From positions 124,001-188,000 of the forward strand of contig JAXHNH010000024.1 in assembly GCA_034520725.1 (NCBI GenBank): a stretch of DNA of 64,000 nt, written 5' to 3'. Position numbers and translations under genes: made by a program. The notes under the pieces were generated by a model. The model saw nothing but the letters and a program-made list of their open reading frames with translations, made no database searches and was not told the origin of the DNA. The stretch comes from Gracilimonas sp034520725 (lineage in GTDB: Bacteria; Bacteroidota; Rhodothermia; Balneolales; Balneolaceae). Position 1 is the first letter of the stretch. Each line of letters opens with the position of its first letter. Shown piece after piece: positions 53,586 to 62,530 of the stretch.

Positions 53586-55565
53586 TTAGTCTCTCCACCT
53601 TTCAAAAAAGACGCCTCTTGTTCTACCGTTTGAGGCTTCAAAACCTATAATGTTGCCGGCGTCATCCCGAATAAAGTCCACTTCTGAAATTGGGAATCCG
53701 GCGCTGAATTTATCTTCTGTAGTTGGATTTAAAGGCATTTTATCTTCAATCAGATACGTTGTCAAACTTAGTGAACTGTCTGCGAGAACAACATCATAGA
53801 TCGTGTCGATCTCCTCACTGAAGTAACGGCCCACATATTGATCCATATCTTTTTGGCTTAGCTCAAACTCGATCTTTTTTGCTATATGATTCCCGTTCTG
53901 ATGAAGGGTAAGTGAATCGGCCGTGCCATCCTCATTTCTATGAAAAGTTACGGATGCATTCACACCTACCAGTCTAAAGGTAGAATCACTTGTAGCCGTT
54001 AAATTAACTTCAGGTTGATTGGTAGCCTGAGTATATATTCGGTCTTCATCTCGGTAAAAACTTAGTACGAATCCCGGCATTACACTCAACTCATACCGGC
54101 CTGTAAGTGGTTCAAAATTTGCAGGGTCATACTCGAACTCAGAGACTTCTTTATCTTCAGATTCCTTAGTTGCTTCTCCTTCATCAAGGTACTCTGAGAA
54201 ATATATGTCTGCGACCTTATTTGGAATGCTCCCATCAAAATTTGAGAAATTACTCTGGGTAACCACTGCTGCATTTATCTCCGGAAAAACCATAATCATA
54301 GAACGATGGGCCATATCTGCACCGCCATGATGGATGCGAGTTAATCCTTTGTATTTATCTATAAATAATCCAAGACCATAACCGCTTTCCGAACCATTAT
54401 TCAGTTTAAATGAGGTGGTCATCTCTTCTATCATATCTTCAGTTCCAACTTTTGGATCCAGTAAATTATCGATCCACTTTTTAAGGTCGGCCATGGTTGA
54501 ATGTATACCACCCGCACCGGCTGCACCACCAAGATCAGTTACCTCACGGTACCCACCATCCTCCGAAAATGTATACCCCATAGACCTGTTTTCGACCACC
54601 TGATGCGGACTGTTTCTCACTACCGTATGATTCATCCCTATGGGCTCAAACACATTATTCTTCATCCATTCGGGAAATTCAGTTTCAGTCACACGTTCAA
54701 TGACTTCAGTCATAAGCGAATAGCCCGTATTGTTATAATTAAACTCCGCTCCCGGTACGTTTTGCAGTTTCGGCTGGTTTTGAACCAGTTCGATCACTTT
54801 TTCCTGCGACACTTCCTGACTCATATTCTGTCCCGTCATCGCCAGCAGATTCAAATATTCTCTATACCCGCTGGTATGATTTACCAAATGCCTCAAAGTC
54901 ACTGTATGATCAAACTCCGGAAGTTCAGGTATATGATTCCTCACATCATCATCAAGCGATAGTTTACCTTGCTCCTGCAAAAGCAGTAACCCAAAGGTCA
55001 GAAATTGCTTCGAGGTTGAACCTATATTGTGAACTGTTTGCTCATTCATTTCTACATCATATGCCAAGTTTGCCATACCAAAAGATCTCTGAAGCACAAC
55101 TTCATCGTCTTGCATCACCATTACAGCTGCTCCCGGGACTTCACCTGAATACTCAACCATCATCTGATCGATCTTCCCTTCAGGGGTGTCTGCAACCGGT
55201 TCAACGATCTGAACAAGTATTGAGTAATCTCCCTCATTTTCTTCGAAAGGCACAACCTTAATACTGTAAACACCATTTTGCTTCGTGGTGAAACGGAAAG
55301 ACTCAGGCCCTCTGGCAGGACCATCAAATTGATCAACTAATTTTCCATCCGGACCGGTGATCTTAACAATCACATCCACTGTTTTTTGATCTACCTTGCC
55401 GAAGATCATAAAGTCAGAGTTCAGATCAATTGAATAGATATGAGCACCTCCTTTGGCCAGGGACTGACTCACTTCTTCACCTTGTTTCAGTTCTGTGGTA
55501 TCCTGTGCAAATGCATTCACGGATAGAATGAGCGCAACAATAAGTATCGACGTATATCTTTTCAT
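53586..55565 (-). CDS. Exported serine hydrolase, class C beta-lactamase fold
   Basis: About 659 residues. ATG 55565 gives the signal peptide MKRYTSILIVALILSVNAFAQ; a GTG four codons upstream is less likely. Residues ~25-115 are an extra domain with a pre-peptidase C-terminal-like beta-sandwich (DFMIFGKVDQKTVDVIVKI, NGVYSIKVVPFEENEGDYSI). The penicillin-binding-like domain has IGSTSKQFLTFG (Ser-x-x-Lys nucleophile), FNYNNTGYSLM (Tyr-x-Asn) and IHHGGADMAHRSM (HGG in place of KTG). A C-terminal lipocalin-like part follows (LTGRYELSVMPGF, YVGRYFSEEIDTIYDV). Such proteins are esterases or D-amino peptidases; antibiotic hydrolysis is not implied. Confidence 0.85.
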   Translation of the reverse strand: MKRYTSILIVALILSVNAFAQDTTELKQGEEVSQSLAKGGAHIYSIDLNSDFMIFGKVDQKTVDVIVKITGPDGKLVDQFDGPARGPESFRFTTKQNGVYSIKVVPFEENEGDYSILVQIVEPVADTPEGKIDQMMVEYSGEVPGAAVMVMQDDEVVLQRSFGMANLAYDVEMNEQTVHNIGSTSKQFLTFGLLLLQEQGKLSLDDDVRNHIPELPEFDHTVTLRHLVNHTSGYREYLNLLAMTGQNMSQEVSQEKVIELVQNQPKLQNVPGAEFNYNNTGYSLMTEVIERVTETEFPEWMKNNVFEPIGMNHTVVRNSPHQVVENRSMGYTFSEDGGYREVTDLGGAAGAGGIHSTMADLKKWIDNLLDPKVGTEDMIEEMTTSFKLNNGSESGYGLGLFIDKYKGLTRIHHGGADMAHRSMIMVFPEINAAVVTQSNFSNFDGSIPNKVADIYFSEYLDEGEATKESEDKEVSEFEYDPANFEPLTGRYELSVMPGFVLSFYRDEDRIYTQATNQPEVNLTATSDSTFRLVGVNASVTFHRNEDGTADSLTLHQNGNHIAKKIEFELSQKDMDQYVGRYFSEEIDTIYDVVLADSSLSLTTYLIEDKMPLNPTTEDKFSAGFPISEVDFIRDDAGNIIGFEASNGRTRGVFFERWRD

Positions 55566-55776
55566 AACCCTATTCACTTTAATTTAAAGACAAGCAACAA
55601 ACCCAACCTTTAACCTGCCCTGTAATTTTACTTTCCCGATTTTTGTTCGAATCATACCATTTTATGTTTCAAACGGCAGCTGCTTTCTGTTTAACATTTG
55701 TAATAACCACTTATTGAAAACATAAATCTTTAGTACATTAAAGTCACTTATTCATACTCAATTTTCACTTTCAAAC

Positions 55777-57018
55777 ATGTCCCAAGAAATCGAAGACCTC
55801 TCCTACCCCAAAGATCAGATAAAAGTACTTTTATTAGAAGGCATTCATCCCAAAGCCATTGAAAATTTTAACCAGAATGGGTTCTATAATGTTGAAACGC
55901 ATGATGTAGCTTTCAGCGAAGAAGAACTCCTCGAAAAGATCGAAGATGTTCAGCTTATTGGGATCCGATCCAAGACCCAAATCACCAAAAAGGTGATCAA
56001 AAAAGCATCCAAACTTAAGGCCATTGGCTGTTTTTGTATTGGCACCAATCAGGTCGATCTGAAGGCAGCCACACTTGATGGCATCACCGTTTTCAACTCA
56101 CCATATTCCAACACACGGTCTGTGGCTGAACTTGTGATCGCTGAATCCATTATGCTGATGCGCCGGATCTCACTGCGCGATAAAGAGGCCCATAAAGGTG
56201 TATGGCTTAAAGATGCCAAGGAGAGTTACGAGGTTCGTGGCAAAAAGATAGGCATCATTGGGTATGGTCACATAGGCTCTCAGGTCTCCGTTTTAGCTGA
56301 GAATATGGGCTTTGATGTGTTCTATTACGATATCGAACCCAAGCTCCCAATGGGTAATGCCACCCGTGTCGATTCACTCAAAGAACTGCTTACCATTTCT
56401 GATATAGTGACTCTCCACGTTCCCGCCACACCTGATACTCACATGATGATCGGGAAAGAGGAACTGGCTCAGATGAAAGAAAGAAGCTTTTTACTTAATC
56501 TGGCCCGAGGATCGGTTGTGGAAATTGATGCCCTGAAAGAGGCGATCGAATCCGGCCACATTGCCGGTGCCGGTATAGATGTTTATCCTGAAGAGCCTGA
56601 ATCAAAGGGAGAAAAATTCACTTCAGAGCTGCAGAATCTGCCTAACGTCATTTTGACTCCTCATATTGGCGGCTCAACCCTCGAGGCTCAGTATAACATC
56701 GGGCTGGATGTTTCCACCAAACTCATCAAATTGATCGATAACGGAACCACGGTCGATTCTCACACCGTACCGTCGCTTAACCTCCCGGTTCAAAAAGATG
56801 CCCATCGTATTCTTCATATTCATGAGAACAAACCCGGCGTGCTTTCTGAGGTCAATAGTTGTTTATCCAATATGGATATCAATATTCTGGGTCAGTATCT
56901 AAAGACCAATGAATACATCGGGTACGTAGTGCTTGATATCGATAAGGATTATAACGATCAGGTACTGGATGAGCTAAGCAAAGTAAAGCATACTATCAAA
57001 ACTCGAATTTTGTACTGA
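55777..57018 (+). CDS. serA: D-3-phosphoglycerate dehydrogenase
   Basis: First step of serine synthesis. The 413-residue protein matches the E. coli-type enzyme: VLLLEGIHPKAIENF at the start, LIGIRSKTQITKKV, AIGCFCIGTNQVDL, the NAD fold IGIIGYGHIGSQVSVLAENMG, and catalytic Arg, Glu and His in LNLARGSVVEIDAL, VYPEEP and LTPHIGGSTLEAQ. A C-terminal ACT domain (ILHIHENKPGVLSEVNSCLSNMDINILGQYL) gives feedback control by serine. A single gene. Confidence 0.96.
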   Translation: MSQEIEDLSYPKDQIKVLLLEGIHPKAIENFNQNGFYNVETHDVAFSEEELLEKIEDVQLIGIRSKTQITKKVIKKASKLKAIGCFCIGTNQVDLKAATLDGITVFNSPYSNTRSVAELVIAESIMLMRRISLRDKEAHKGVWLKDAKESYEVRGKKIGIIGYGHIGSQVSVLAENMGFDVFYYDIEPKLPMGNATRVDSLKELLTISDIVTLHVPATPDTHMMIGKEELAQMKERSFLLNLARGSVVEIDALKEAIESGHIAGAGIDVYPEEPESKGEKFTSELQNLPNVILTPHIGGSTLEAQYNIGLDVSTKLIKLIDNGTTVDSHTVPSLNLPVQKDAHRILHIHENKPGVLSEVNSCLSNMDINILGQYLKTNEYIGYVVLDIDKDYNDQVLDELSKVKHTIKTRILY

Positions 57019-57111
57019 ACGATAATCCCTTTTCGGTTTTTATAAAAACTACACCAAAGCTTCATAACATCTGGTGATTGATTCGAGTTGTGACGTGCCC
57101 AAGGCCTTTTC

Positions 57112-57185
57112 CCAACTCCATCACCCGGCTCGGGTAGAAGTTTACAGGTTTTTCATTGATTGCGGAGCCGAATGATGGAGTTTGC
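57112..57185 (+). repeat. Single-hairpin relative of the RAYT-associated repeat (copy 4)
   Basis: CCAACTCCATCACCCGGCTC pairs with GAGCCGAATGATGGAGTT around a short loop. The CTCCATCA...TGATGGAG frame is that of the repeats at 4145, 4980 and 8626. It lies in the 260-base gap after serA, which otherwise holds nothing evident. Confidence 0.65.
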
Positions 57186-57278
57186 TGATTACTTAGGATT
57201 CTCCATTAGTCAGAACAACTTAACATCGATCCCTATTGTTTGGCTTGATTTTCAGTTATAAAAACGAGATCTCAGCCA

Positions 57279-58061
57279 TCATTTAGCTTCAGCAGCTGAT
57301 TTAATTAGCTCCTTAAAAATATTCCGTTGGCGGGCAATCTGTATCAAATATTCGGGATGCCACTGTACCCCTATCATAAATGGCAGTTCAGTATGCTCAA
57401 TGGCCTGTTGGACTTCAGTATTCACTTCTTTAGCCACAACTTGTAGTCCCTCCCCGGTTTTATCGATGGCCTGATTGTGAAGGGCGTTGACATTGCATAT
57501 ATCGGTTCCAAGCAGTTCATACAGCTTACTTCTTTTTTTTACCTCAACTCGTTTCTTCGGAAAGATGGAAGATACTTGTGACTTTTCCCCGTAAAATCCA
57601 CGTATATCCTGATGAAGGGTTCCCTTAAAATGCACGTTCATAAGCTGCATACCACGGCATATCCCTAATACGGGCAATCCACGATCCGTCGCCTGTTCAA
57701 GCAGTTTAAATTCCAGTTCATCTCGTCTTGTATCCACAGGTGAGCGTTTTGTATGCTGAAAATACCGGGCCAGCCAATAAATAGGAAAGAAGATAACTGA
57801 AAGCACCCATTCAAAGATGCTTCGCTTATCTTTAACCAAGACAGACCGTTCTACACGCTGCTGCCCATACTTCATTGGTTCAACATCGGCTCCGCCACCG
57901 AGTATCAGTCCATCCAGGTTTTCAATGCCTTTTGGTTTTTCAGGAGTTATTCGCACGGACTTCCCTCCGGCCAGCCTGATCGATATGGCCGTAAACATCC
58001 ATGCACCAGCCCCACCTTCATCCGGACCCGTAACCCCTATAACCGGTTTTTTACTTAACAT
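57279..58061 (-). CDS. Class I glutamine amidotransferase (PuuD-like)
   Basis: A 260-residue gamma-glutamyl hydrolase-like protein of the peptidase C26 group. The catalytic Cys is in LPVLGICRGMQLMNV, the His in MIGVQWHPEYL with Glu of HPE; GLILGGGADVEP and VNALHNQAIDK are further family motifs. It overlaps the amidoligase gene by 11 bases and follows it in transcription, so the two are made together. In such pairs the amidotransferase is thought to cut or exchange the isopeptide bond that the ligase makes. Confidence 0.88.
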   Translation of the reverse strand: MLSKKPVIGVTGPDEGGAGAWMFTAISIRLAGGKSVRITPEKPKGIENLDGLILGGGADVEPMKYGQQRVERSVLVKDKRSIFEWVLSVIFFPIYWLARYFQHTKRSPVDTRRDELEFKLLEQATDRGLPVLGICRGMQLMNVHFKGTLHQDIRGFYGEKSQVSSIFPKKRVEVKKRSKLYELLGTDICNVNALHNQAIDKTGEGLQVVAKEVNTEVQQAIEHTELPFMIGVQWHPEYLIQIARQRNIFKELIKSAAEAK

Positions 58062-59055
58062 TCTGCACCCACCTATCCATTAACTTTACCCATTTCTTTC
58101 TCATACTGAAAACTGATTTATCATCCATCTTTAAAAATGCCCTTGAATACTGACTGAGTGCCTGTTCATCATCTGCCAGTTTTTCTACCAGCACCCAGCG
58201 GTTCCACTCGGCTGCCAGCGACCACGACACATCTCCTAAAGAGCAATTTGGCAGGCGATAATGAAAAGTCGGCCGGGCAGAGGTCAGGTCCTCCTTCATA
58301 AATCCGGATGTAACCTCTTCATCGATATACATGAACACCGGCAGCATGTCCAATGGCCGGTTTCTTGAATTCTTAAACGTGAAGTAATCCCTTATCAATT
58401 CTTTCAGGTCAGGTTGATAGTCATTACGCAAAATGAAGCGGATGTAATCCAAATCATACTCATTGATGTATGGCGTTAATTTCCGGGATATGTTCACATC
58501 GGCATCCTTTCGGATCCATGCATCCAGCATTACATAAGCTTTTAAGTGCCTAAGCAGACTATCAGCACTTAACTCCGGCACTTCAGGGTTCAGATGCAGA
58601 CCAAACGCATAGAATAATGACCCACCGGTTCCTTTAGCTTTCCATTCCCGAAGTTTGTTCACCAATTCTTCCATCCGTGGCAAATTCGATAGTTGAATAG
58701 GTGAGGTGATGATCTCAAACGGAACCACTGTTGAAGCCATGTCACGCAGGGCTTCCTCCAGTTTATCCTTATTTTTAAGTTTATCGACGTCAATACCAAC
58801 AGTTTTTAGGACTTTTTCGTATTTCTTATTCAGGAATAAACTTGCATCCAATTCCAGGGAAAAATCACCGAATTCGGTATTAACTGCTTTATACTCGTAT
58901 CCACTTACCTGCTCTACATGACCACCATAAAGTTCGGTTATCATATCGGCAGCGTCTTGCATTTCCACGCCGGTGAATTCGAATTCGAATCCCACCGAAC
59001 GCTCTTCACCGTCTTGATTTATCTTTTTGGGAGGTTTATTAAAGTCCACGTTCAT
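58051..59055 (-). CDS. Amidoligase family protein
   Basis: A 334-residue member of the amidoligase family, a glutamine-synthetase-like fold predicted to join amino groups to carboxylates. The early VGFEFEFTG matches the GxExE metal/ATP motif; SLELDASLFLNKK holds further acidic ligands, and LFYAFGLHLNPEVPELSADSLLRHLKAY with its conserved His is the other hallmark. The neighbour is a class I glutamine amidotransferase, the known partner type. Substrates are not known; a peptide or cell-wall modification is possible. The pair is the whole operon. Confidence 0.82.
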   Translation of the reverse strand: MNVDFNKPPKKINQDGEERSVGFEFEFTGVEMQDAADMITELYGGHVEQVSGYEYKAVNTEFGDFSLELDASLFLNKKYEKVLKTVGIDVDKLKNKDKLEEALRDMASTVVPFEIITSPIQLSNLPRMEELVNKLREWKAKGTGGSLFYAFGLHLNPEVPELSADSLLRHLKAYVMLDAWIRKDADVNISRKLTPYINEYDLDYIRFILRNDYQPDLKELIRDYFTFKNSRNRPLDMLPVFMYIDEEVTSGFMKEDLTSARPTFHYRLPNCSLGDVSWSLAAEWNRWVLVEKLADDEQALSQYSRAFLKMDDKSVFSMRKKWVKLMDRWVQNVK

Positions 59056-59191
59056 ATCTATTTATTTCCAACACTTTAAACAGATAGCAGGTTAGTTTCA
59101 ATCCAAAAAATTAAGTTTCCGACAACCTTATTTGTTCCTGCATATTCCTTATTTTAATGTTTCATCAGCAGAGTCCTCACAAAAATAATTC

Positions 59192-61086
59192 ATGACCTAC
59201 CTTTCCACCGAAAACCTTTCCAAGAATTTTGGCATCAAACCATTATTTGAAGACCTGACCTTTGGTATCTCCCAGGGTGATAAGACCGCATTGATCGCAC
59301 CAAATGGCACCGGCAAATCTACTCTGTTGAAAATCCTGGCCGGAGAAATGGAACCAGACTCAGGCAAAGTAATGACCCAAAAGGGTATACAATTGGGATA
59401 TTTGGCACAGGAGCCGGAGCTCGACGAGAACATGACCATCATTGAATTTATTGCTCATGGTGACTCTGAGAAGATCAAAGTGGTACAGCGCTATGAAAAG
59501 GCGGTTCATGCTCAGGCTGAAGACTTTAATCCGCAAACGCAGCAACAGTTTGAAAAGGCCTCTGCAGCCATGGATGCAGCTGAAGCCTGGGATGTGGAAC
59601 AACAAATGGAACAGATCTTAAGCGCTTTAAATATCCACGACCTGGATCAGTCGATAAGCTCATTATCCGGCGGTGAGCGTAAACGGGTGGCCCTCGCTTT
59701 TGTACTTCTGGATGAACCGGATCTGCTGATCTTGGATGAGCCCACTAACCATCTGGATGTGGAAATGATCGAGTGGCTGGAGCAGCACCTTGCCGGCAGT
59801 AAAATGACACTCTTGATGGTTACTCACGATCGTTATTTCCTGGATCGGGTCTGCAACAATATTCTGGAACTGGATTATGGGAAGCTCTATCACCACAAAG
59901 GGAATTATGAGTATTACCTGGAGAAGAAGGCAGAACGAGAAGAGGTGGAAGCGACGGAAATTGCCAAAGCCGGCAAGCTGATGAAAAAAGAGCTGGAATG
60001 GATGCGCCGGGGACCCAAAGCCCGAACCACCAAGTCGAAGTCGCGAATCAAAGCATTTTATGAGACAAAAGACAAAGCTAATTCTGCCCGTGAAGAAACG
60101 GAGATGCAGCTGGATGTGAATATGAGTCGCATGGGCGGGAAAGTTCTGGAAGTGGAGCACCTTTCGAAGGCATTTGACGATACGGTGATATTGGATGACT
60201 TCAGTTATCAGTTTCTGCAGGGTGAACGTATTGGGATCCTGGGGAAGAATGGAGTCGGCAAAAGTACCTTTCTCAAAATCCTGATGGGTGAATTGGAACC
60301 TGATTCCGGTACCGTTGAGACCGGTGAGACCATCGTATTCGGCCATTATCAGCAAAAAGGCATTCCCATAGATGAGAGCAAGCGAATGATCGAGGTTATC
60401 AAGGAGGTAGCCGAAGTCATTGAGCTGGCCAATGGGGATAGGATCACGGCTTCCCAATTTCTGGAGCACTTCATGTTCCCCGGCAAGATGCAATATACGC
60501 CGGTTGAAAAACTGAGTGGTGGCGAAAAGCGCCGGCTCATGCTGATGATGGTGCTCATCAAAAACCCGAACTTCCTGATCCTGGATGAGCCCACCAACGA
60601 CCTTGATCTCCTTACTCTGAATAAACTGGAAGATTTTCTGCAAAACTTTGGCGGCTGCCTCATCATTGTTTCTCATGATCGCTTTTTCATGGACAAGTTG
60701 GTTGAACATTATTTTGTATTTGAGGGACAGGGCGTGATCAAAGACTTTCACGGAACTTATGATGAATACCGGGACGAGATCCTCAATCGAATGTCATCAC
60801 CATCGATAAAAAGAAACCAAAAGACCAAACGATTTCAAAGACTAAAGAAAAAACACAAGAAACTGAATCTGTCCAAAAACTCAGTTACAACGAACGGCGT
60901 GAATTCAACAAACTTGAAAAAGAGATCGCCAAATTGGGGGAGAAAAAAACCAAGCTGGAAAAGAAGATGGGCACAAGCGATCTGGAATACGGGGAGTTAA
61001 ATGAGCTTTCAAAAGAATTAGATGAGCTAAAGGAAGAGATCGAGGAAAAGGAAATGGTTTGGCTGGAAATGGCTGAGCGGGCGTAG
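59192..61086 (+). CDS. ABC-F family ATPase, Uup-like (frameshift near 60800)
   Basis: A soluble ATPase with two nucleotide-binding domains and no membrane part; ABC-F proteins act on the ribosome. The first domain has LIAPNGTGKSTLLKI, LSGGERKRVALAFVLL and LLILDEPTNHLDV; the second has GILGKNGVGKSTFLKI, LSGGEKRRLMLMMVL and LILDEPTNDLD. The linker between them is charged. The first frame ends at 61000 in unlikely basic sequence, whereas the next frame from about 60800 reads KLSYNERREFNKLEKEIAKL and ELDELKEEIEEKEMVWLEMAERA to a stop at 61084-61086. This is the C-terminal coiled coil of Uup. The total is about 630 residues. Confidence 0.88.
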
Positions 61087-61095
61087 GTGTTTAAG

Positions 61096-61160
61096 CTATC
61101 AGCTTTCAGGCTTCAGCTTTCATGCTAGCTGACTGCTGACTGCTGACTGCTGACTGCTGA
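61096..61160 (+). repeat. Heptad-phased hairpin, 3' of the ABC-F gene
   Basis: Nine consecutive 7-base words: CTATCAG, CTTTCAG, GCTTCAG, CTTTCAT, GCTAGCT and GACTGCT four times, then GAAA. It begins ten bases after the stop codon. The CTTTCAG/CTGAAAG words are shared with the radC element at 20016. Confidence 0.8.
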
Positions 61161-61232
61161 AACATATTTTCAAAAAAGCACTAAATCACACTGCAACCTC
61201 GTATTCTATTATATCATCAAACTTAAAATACT

Positions 61233-61952
61233 ATGGATATTCAAAGTAATCGCGGGCTTAGTATTATCGGGGGAGCCATCTTTCTCGGGTTAGTTGCATT
61301 CGGGTTTATTATTAGTAATGCAGCCATCACCTTTAAAGAATACGAACGAACGGTAACGGTAAAGGGACTGGCTGAGGAAGAACATCTGGCCGACATTGTT
61401 ATCTGGCCTATTCAATTTACAGAAGCAAGCAATCAGCTTGAGGACATTTACGAGCAGCTTGAAAACAGTGGAGATAAAGTCCGGAAGTTCCTGAACGATC
61501 GCGGAGTGAGTGAGGATGAGATCTCCATTTCAACACCATTGGTAACCGATAAATCGGCACAACGCTGGGGTGGTCAACAGGATGCTCAATTCCGATTTGT
61601 TGCCGATCAGACCGTAACTATCTATTCCGAAGATGTAGAGAAAATCCGTGAAGTTATGAGTCAGCTTGCTGAACTTGGTAAACAGGGCATCACGCTTTCA
61701 GGAGACGAATATCAGGTAAAACCGGAATACATCTTCAACAGCCTGAATGACATCAAGCCACAAATGATCGAAGCCGCCACCAAAGAGGCACGAGCAGTGG
61801 CTGAAAAATTTGCAGAAGACTCCAACAGTCAACTAGGCAAGATCAAGACGGCTTATCAGGGACAGTTCAGTATCTCGCCACGAGACAATAACAATCCTCA
61901 CATCAAGAATGTGAGAGTCGTTTCTACTGTAGTTTATTATTTGTCGGATTGA
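61233..61952 (+). CDS. SIMPL domain protein
   Basis: A 239-residue exported or membrane-anchored protein: one N-terminal helix (LSIIGGAIFLGLVAFGFIIS, residues ~9-28) and then a SIMPL (DUF541) domain: ERTVTVKGLAEEEHLADIVIWPIQFTEAS, VRKFLNDRGVSEDEISIS, RFVADQTVTIYS and AVAEKFAEDSNSQLGKIKTAYQGQFSIS. The family is named after a mouse signalling protein; bacterial members sit in the periplasm and their role is unclear. A single gene. Confidence 0.85.
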   Translation: MDIQSNRGLSIIGGAIFLGLVAFGFIISNAAITFKEYERTVTVKGLAEEEHLADIVIWPIQFTEASNQLEDIYEQLENSGDKVRKFLNDRGVSEDEISISTPLVTDKSAQRWGGQQDAQFRFVADQTVTIYSEDVEKIREVMSQLAELGKQGITLSGDEYQVKPEYIFNSLNDIKPQMIEAATKEARAVAEKFAEDSNSQLGKIKTAYQGQFSISPRDNNNPHIKNVRVVSTVVYYLSD

Positions 61953-62061
61953 TAATGTTGGGACTCAAGATTTTGCATCCCTACATTACAACCGAATCCA
62001 TTGTGATGTAAATTCAATTCCTGTTATCTTTAGATAAAAATAAGCCTAAATCAATTTCATC

Positions 62062-62406
62062 ATGCCTACGGTAAAACTCCTCAAAATTGCACACGGTCGC
62101 AGCGGCGACAAAGGAAATGGAAGTAATGTGGGAATCATTGCACGTCATCCTGATATCTATCCCTTTCTTGAAAAAAACCTCACTGCAGACCGAATTAAAG
62201 AACACATGAAACATGTATGCAAAGGTGAAGTTGAACGGTATGAGATGCCTAATATCGGTGCCTTAAATTTCATTTTGAATGAAAGTCTTGGCGGCGGAGG
62301 AACTGTTTCACTTAAGCTGGATGCCCAGGGAAAAACTCATGCCTCACAGGTTTTGAGAATGGATGTTGATGTACCCGAAGATCTGCTGAAGCTGGTAGAG
62401 AACTAA
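62062..62406 (+). CDS. AtuA-related small protein
   Basis: A 114-residue soluble protein similar to the C-terminal ferredoxin-like domain of the acyclic terpene utilisation protein AtuA: LLKIAHGRSGDKGNGSNVGIIARHPDIYPFL, then YEMPNIGALNFILNESLGGGGTVSLKLDAQGKTHA. The AHGRSGDKGN and LGGGG motifs are the best-known marks. In other genomes this unit is fused to, or next to, a DUF1446 protein; no such partner is seen here. The function is unknown. Confidence 0.75.
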   Translation: MPTVKLLKIAHGRSGDKGNGSNVGIIARHPDIYPFLEKNLTADRIKEHMKHVCKGEVERYEMPNIGALNFILNESLGGGGTVSLKLDAQGKTHASQVLRMDVDVPEDLLKLVEN

Positions 62407-62530
62407 AACTCTACACCCCTTCCTTTTACTATCCATGGCTTTTATTTGAATTTTCAAATAGAATAAACAGTTCTATTATTTTATAATAATTTACTGATTT
62501 TAAACAACTTCAATAAAAGCTGTACCTCCT

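Noticed and set aside
53586..55565. Serine hydrolase considered as an antibiotic-resistance beta-lactamase
   Set aside because: It has extra N- and C-terminal domains and an HGG motif typical of esterase or peptidase relatives; nothing points to beta-lactam hydrolysis.
59663..60751. Long open frame of 362 codons on the minus strand inside the ABC-F gene
   Set aside because: It is the antisense shadow of a highly conserved gene, its composition (many His and Phe) is not protein-like, and it lacks any family motif.
61096..61160. Tandem GACTGCT words considered as a plain microsatellite
   Set aside because: The 7-base phase extends into non-identical words on the left that pair with the right arm, so it is the same type of structured element as at 20016, 20708 and 28643.
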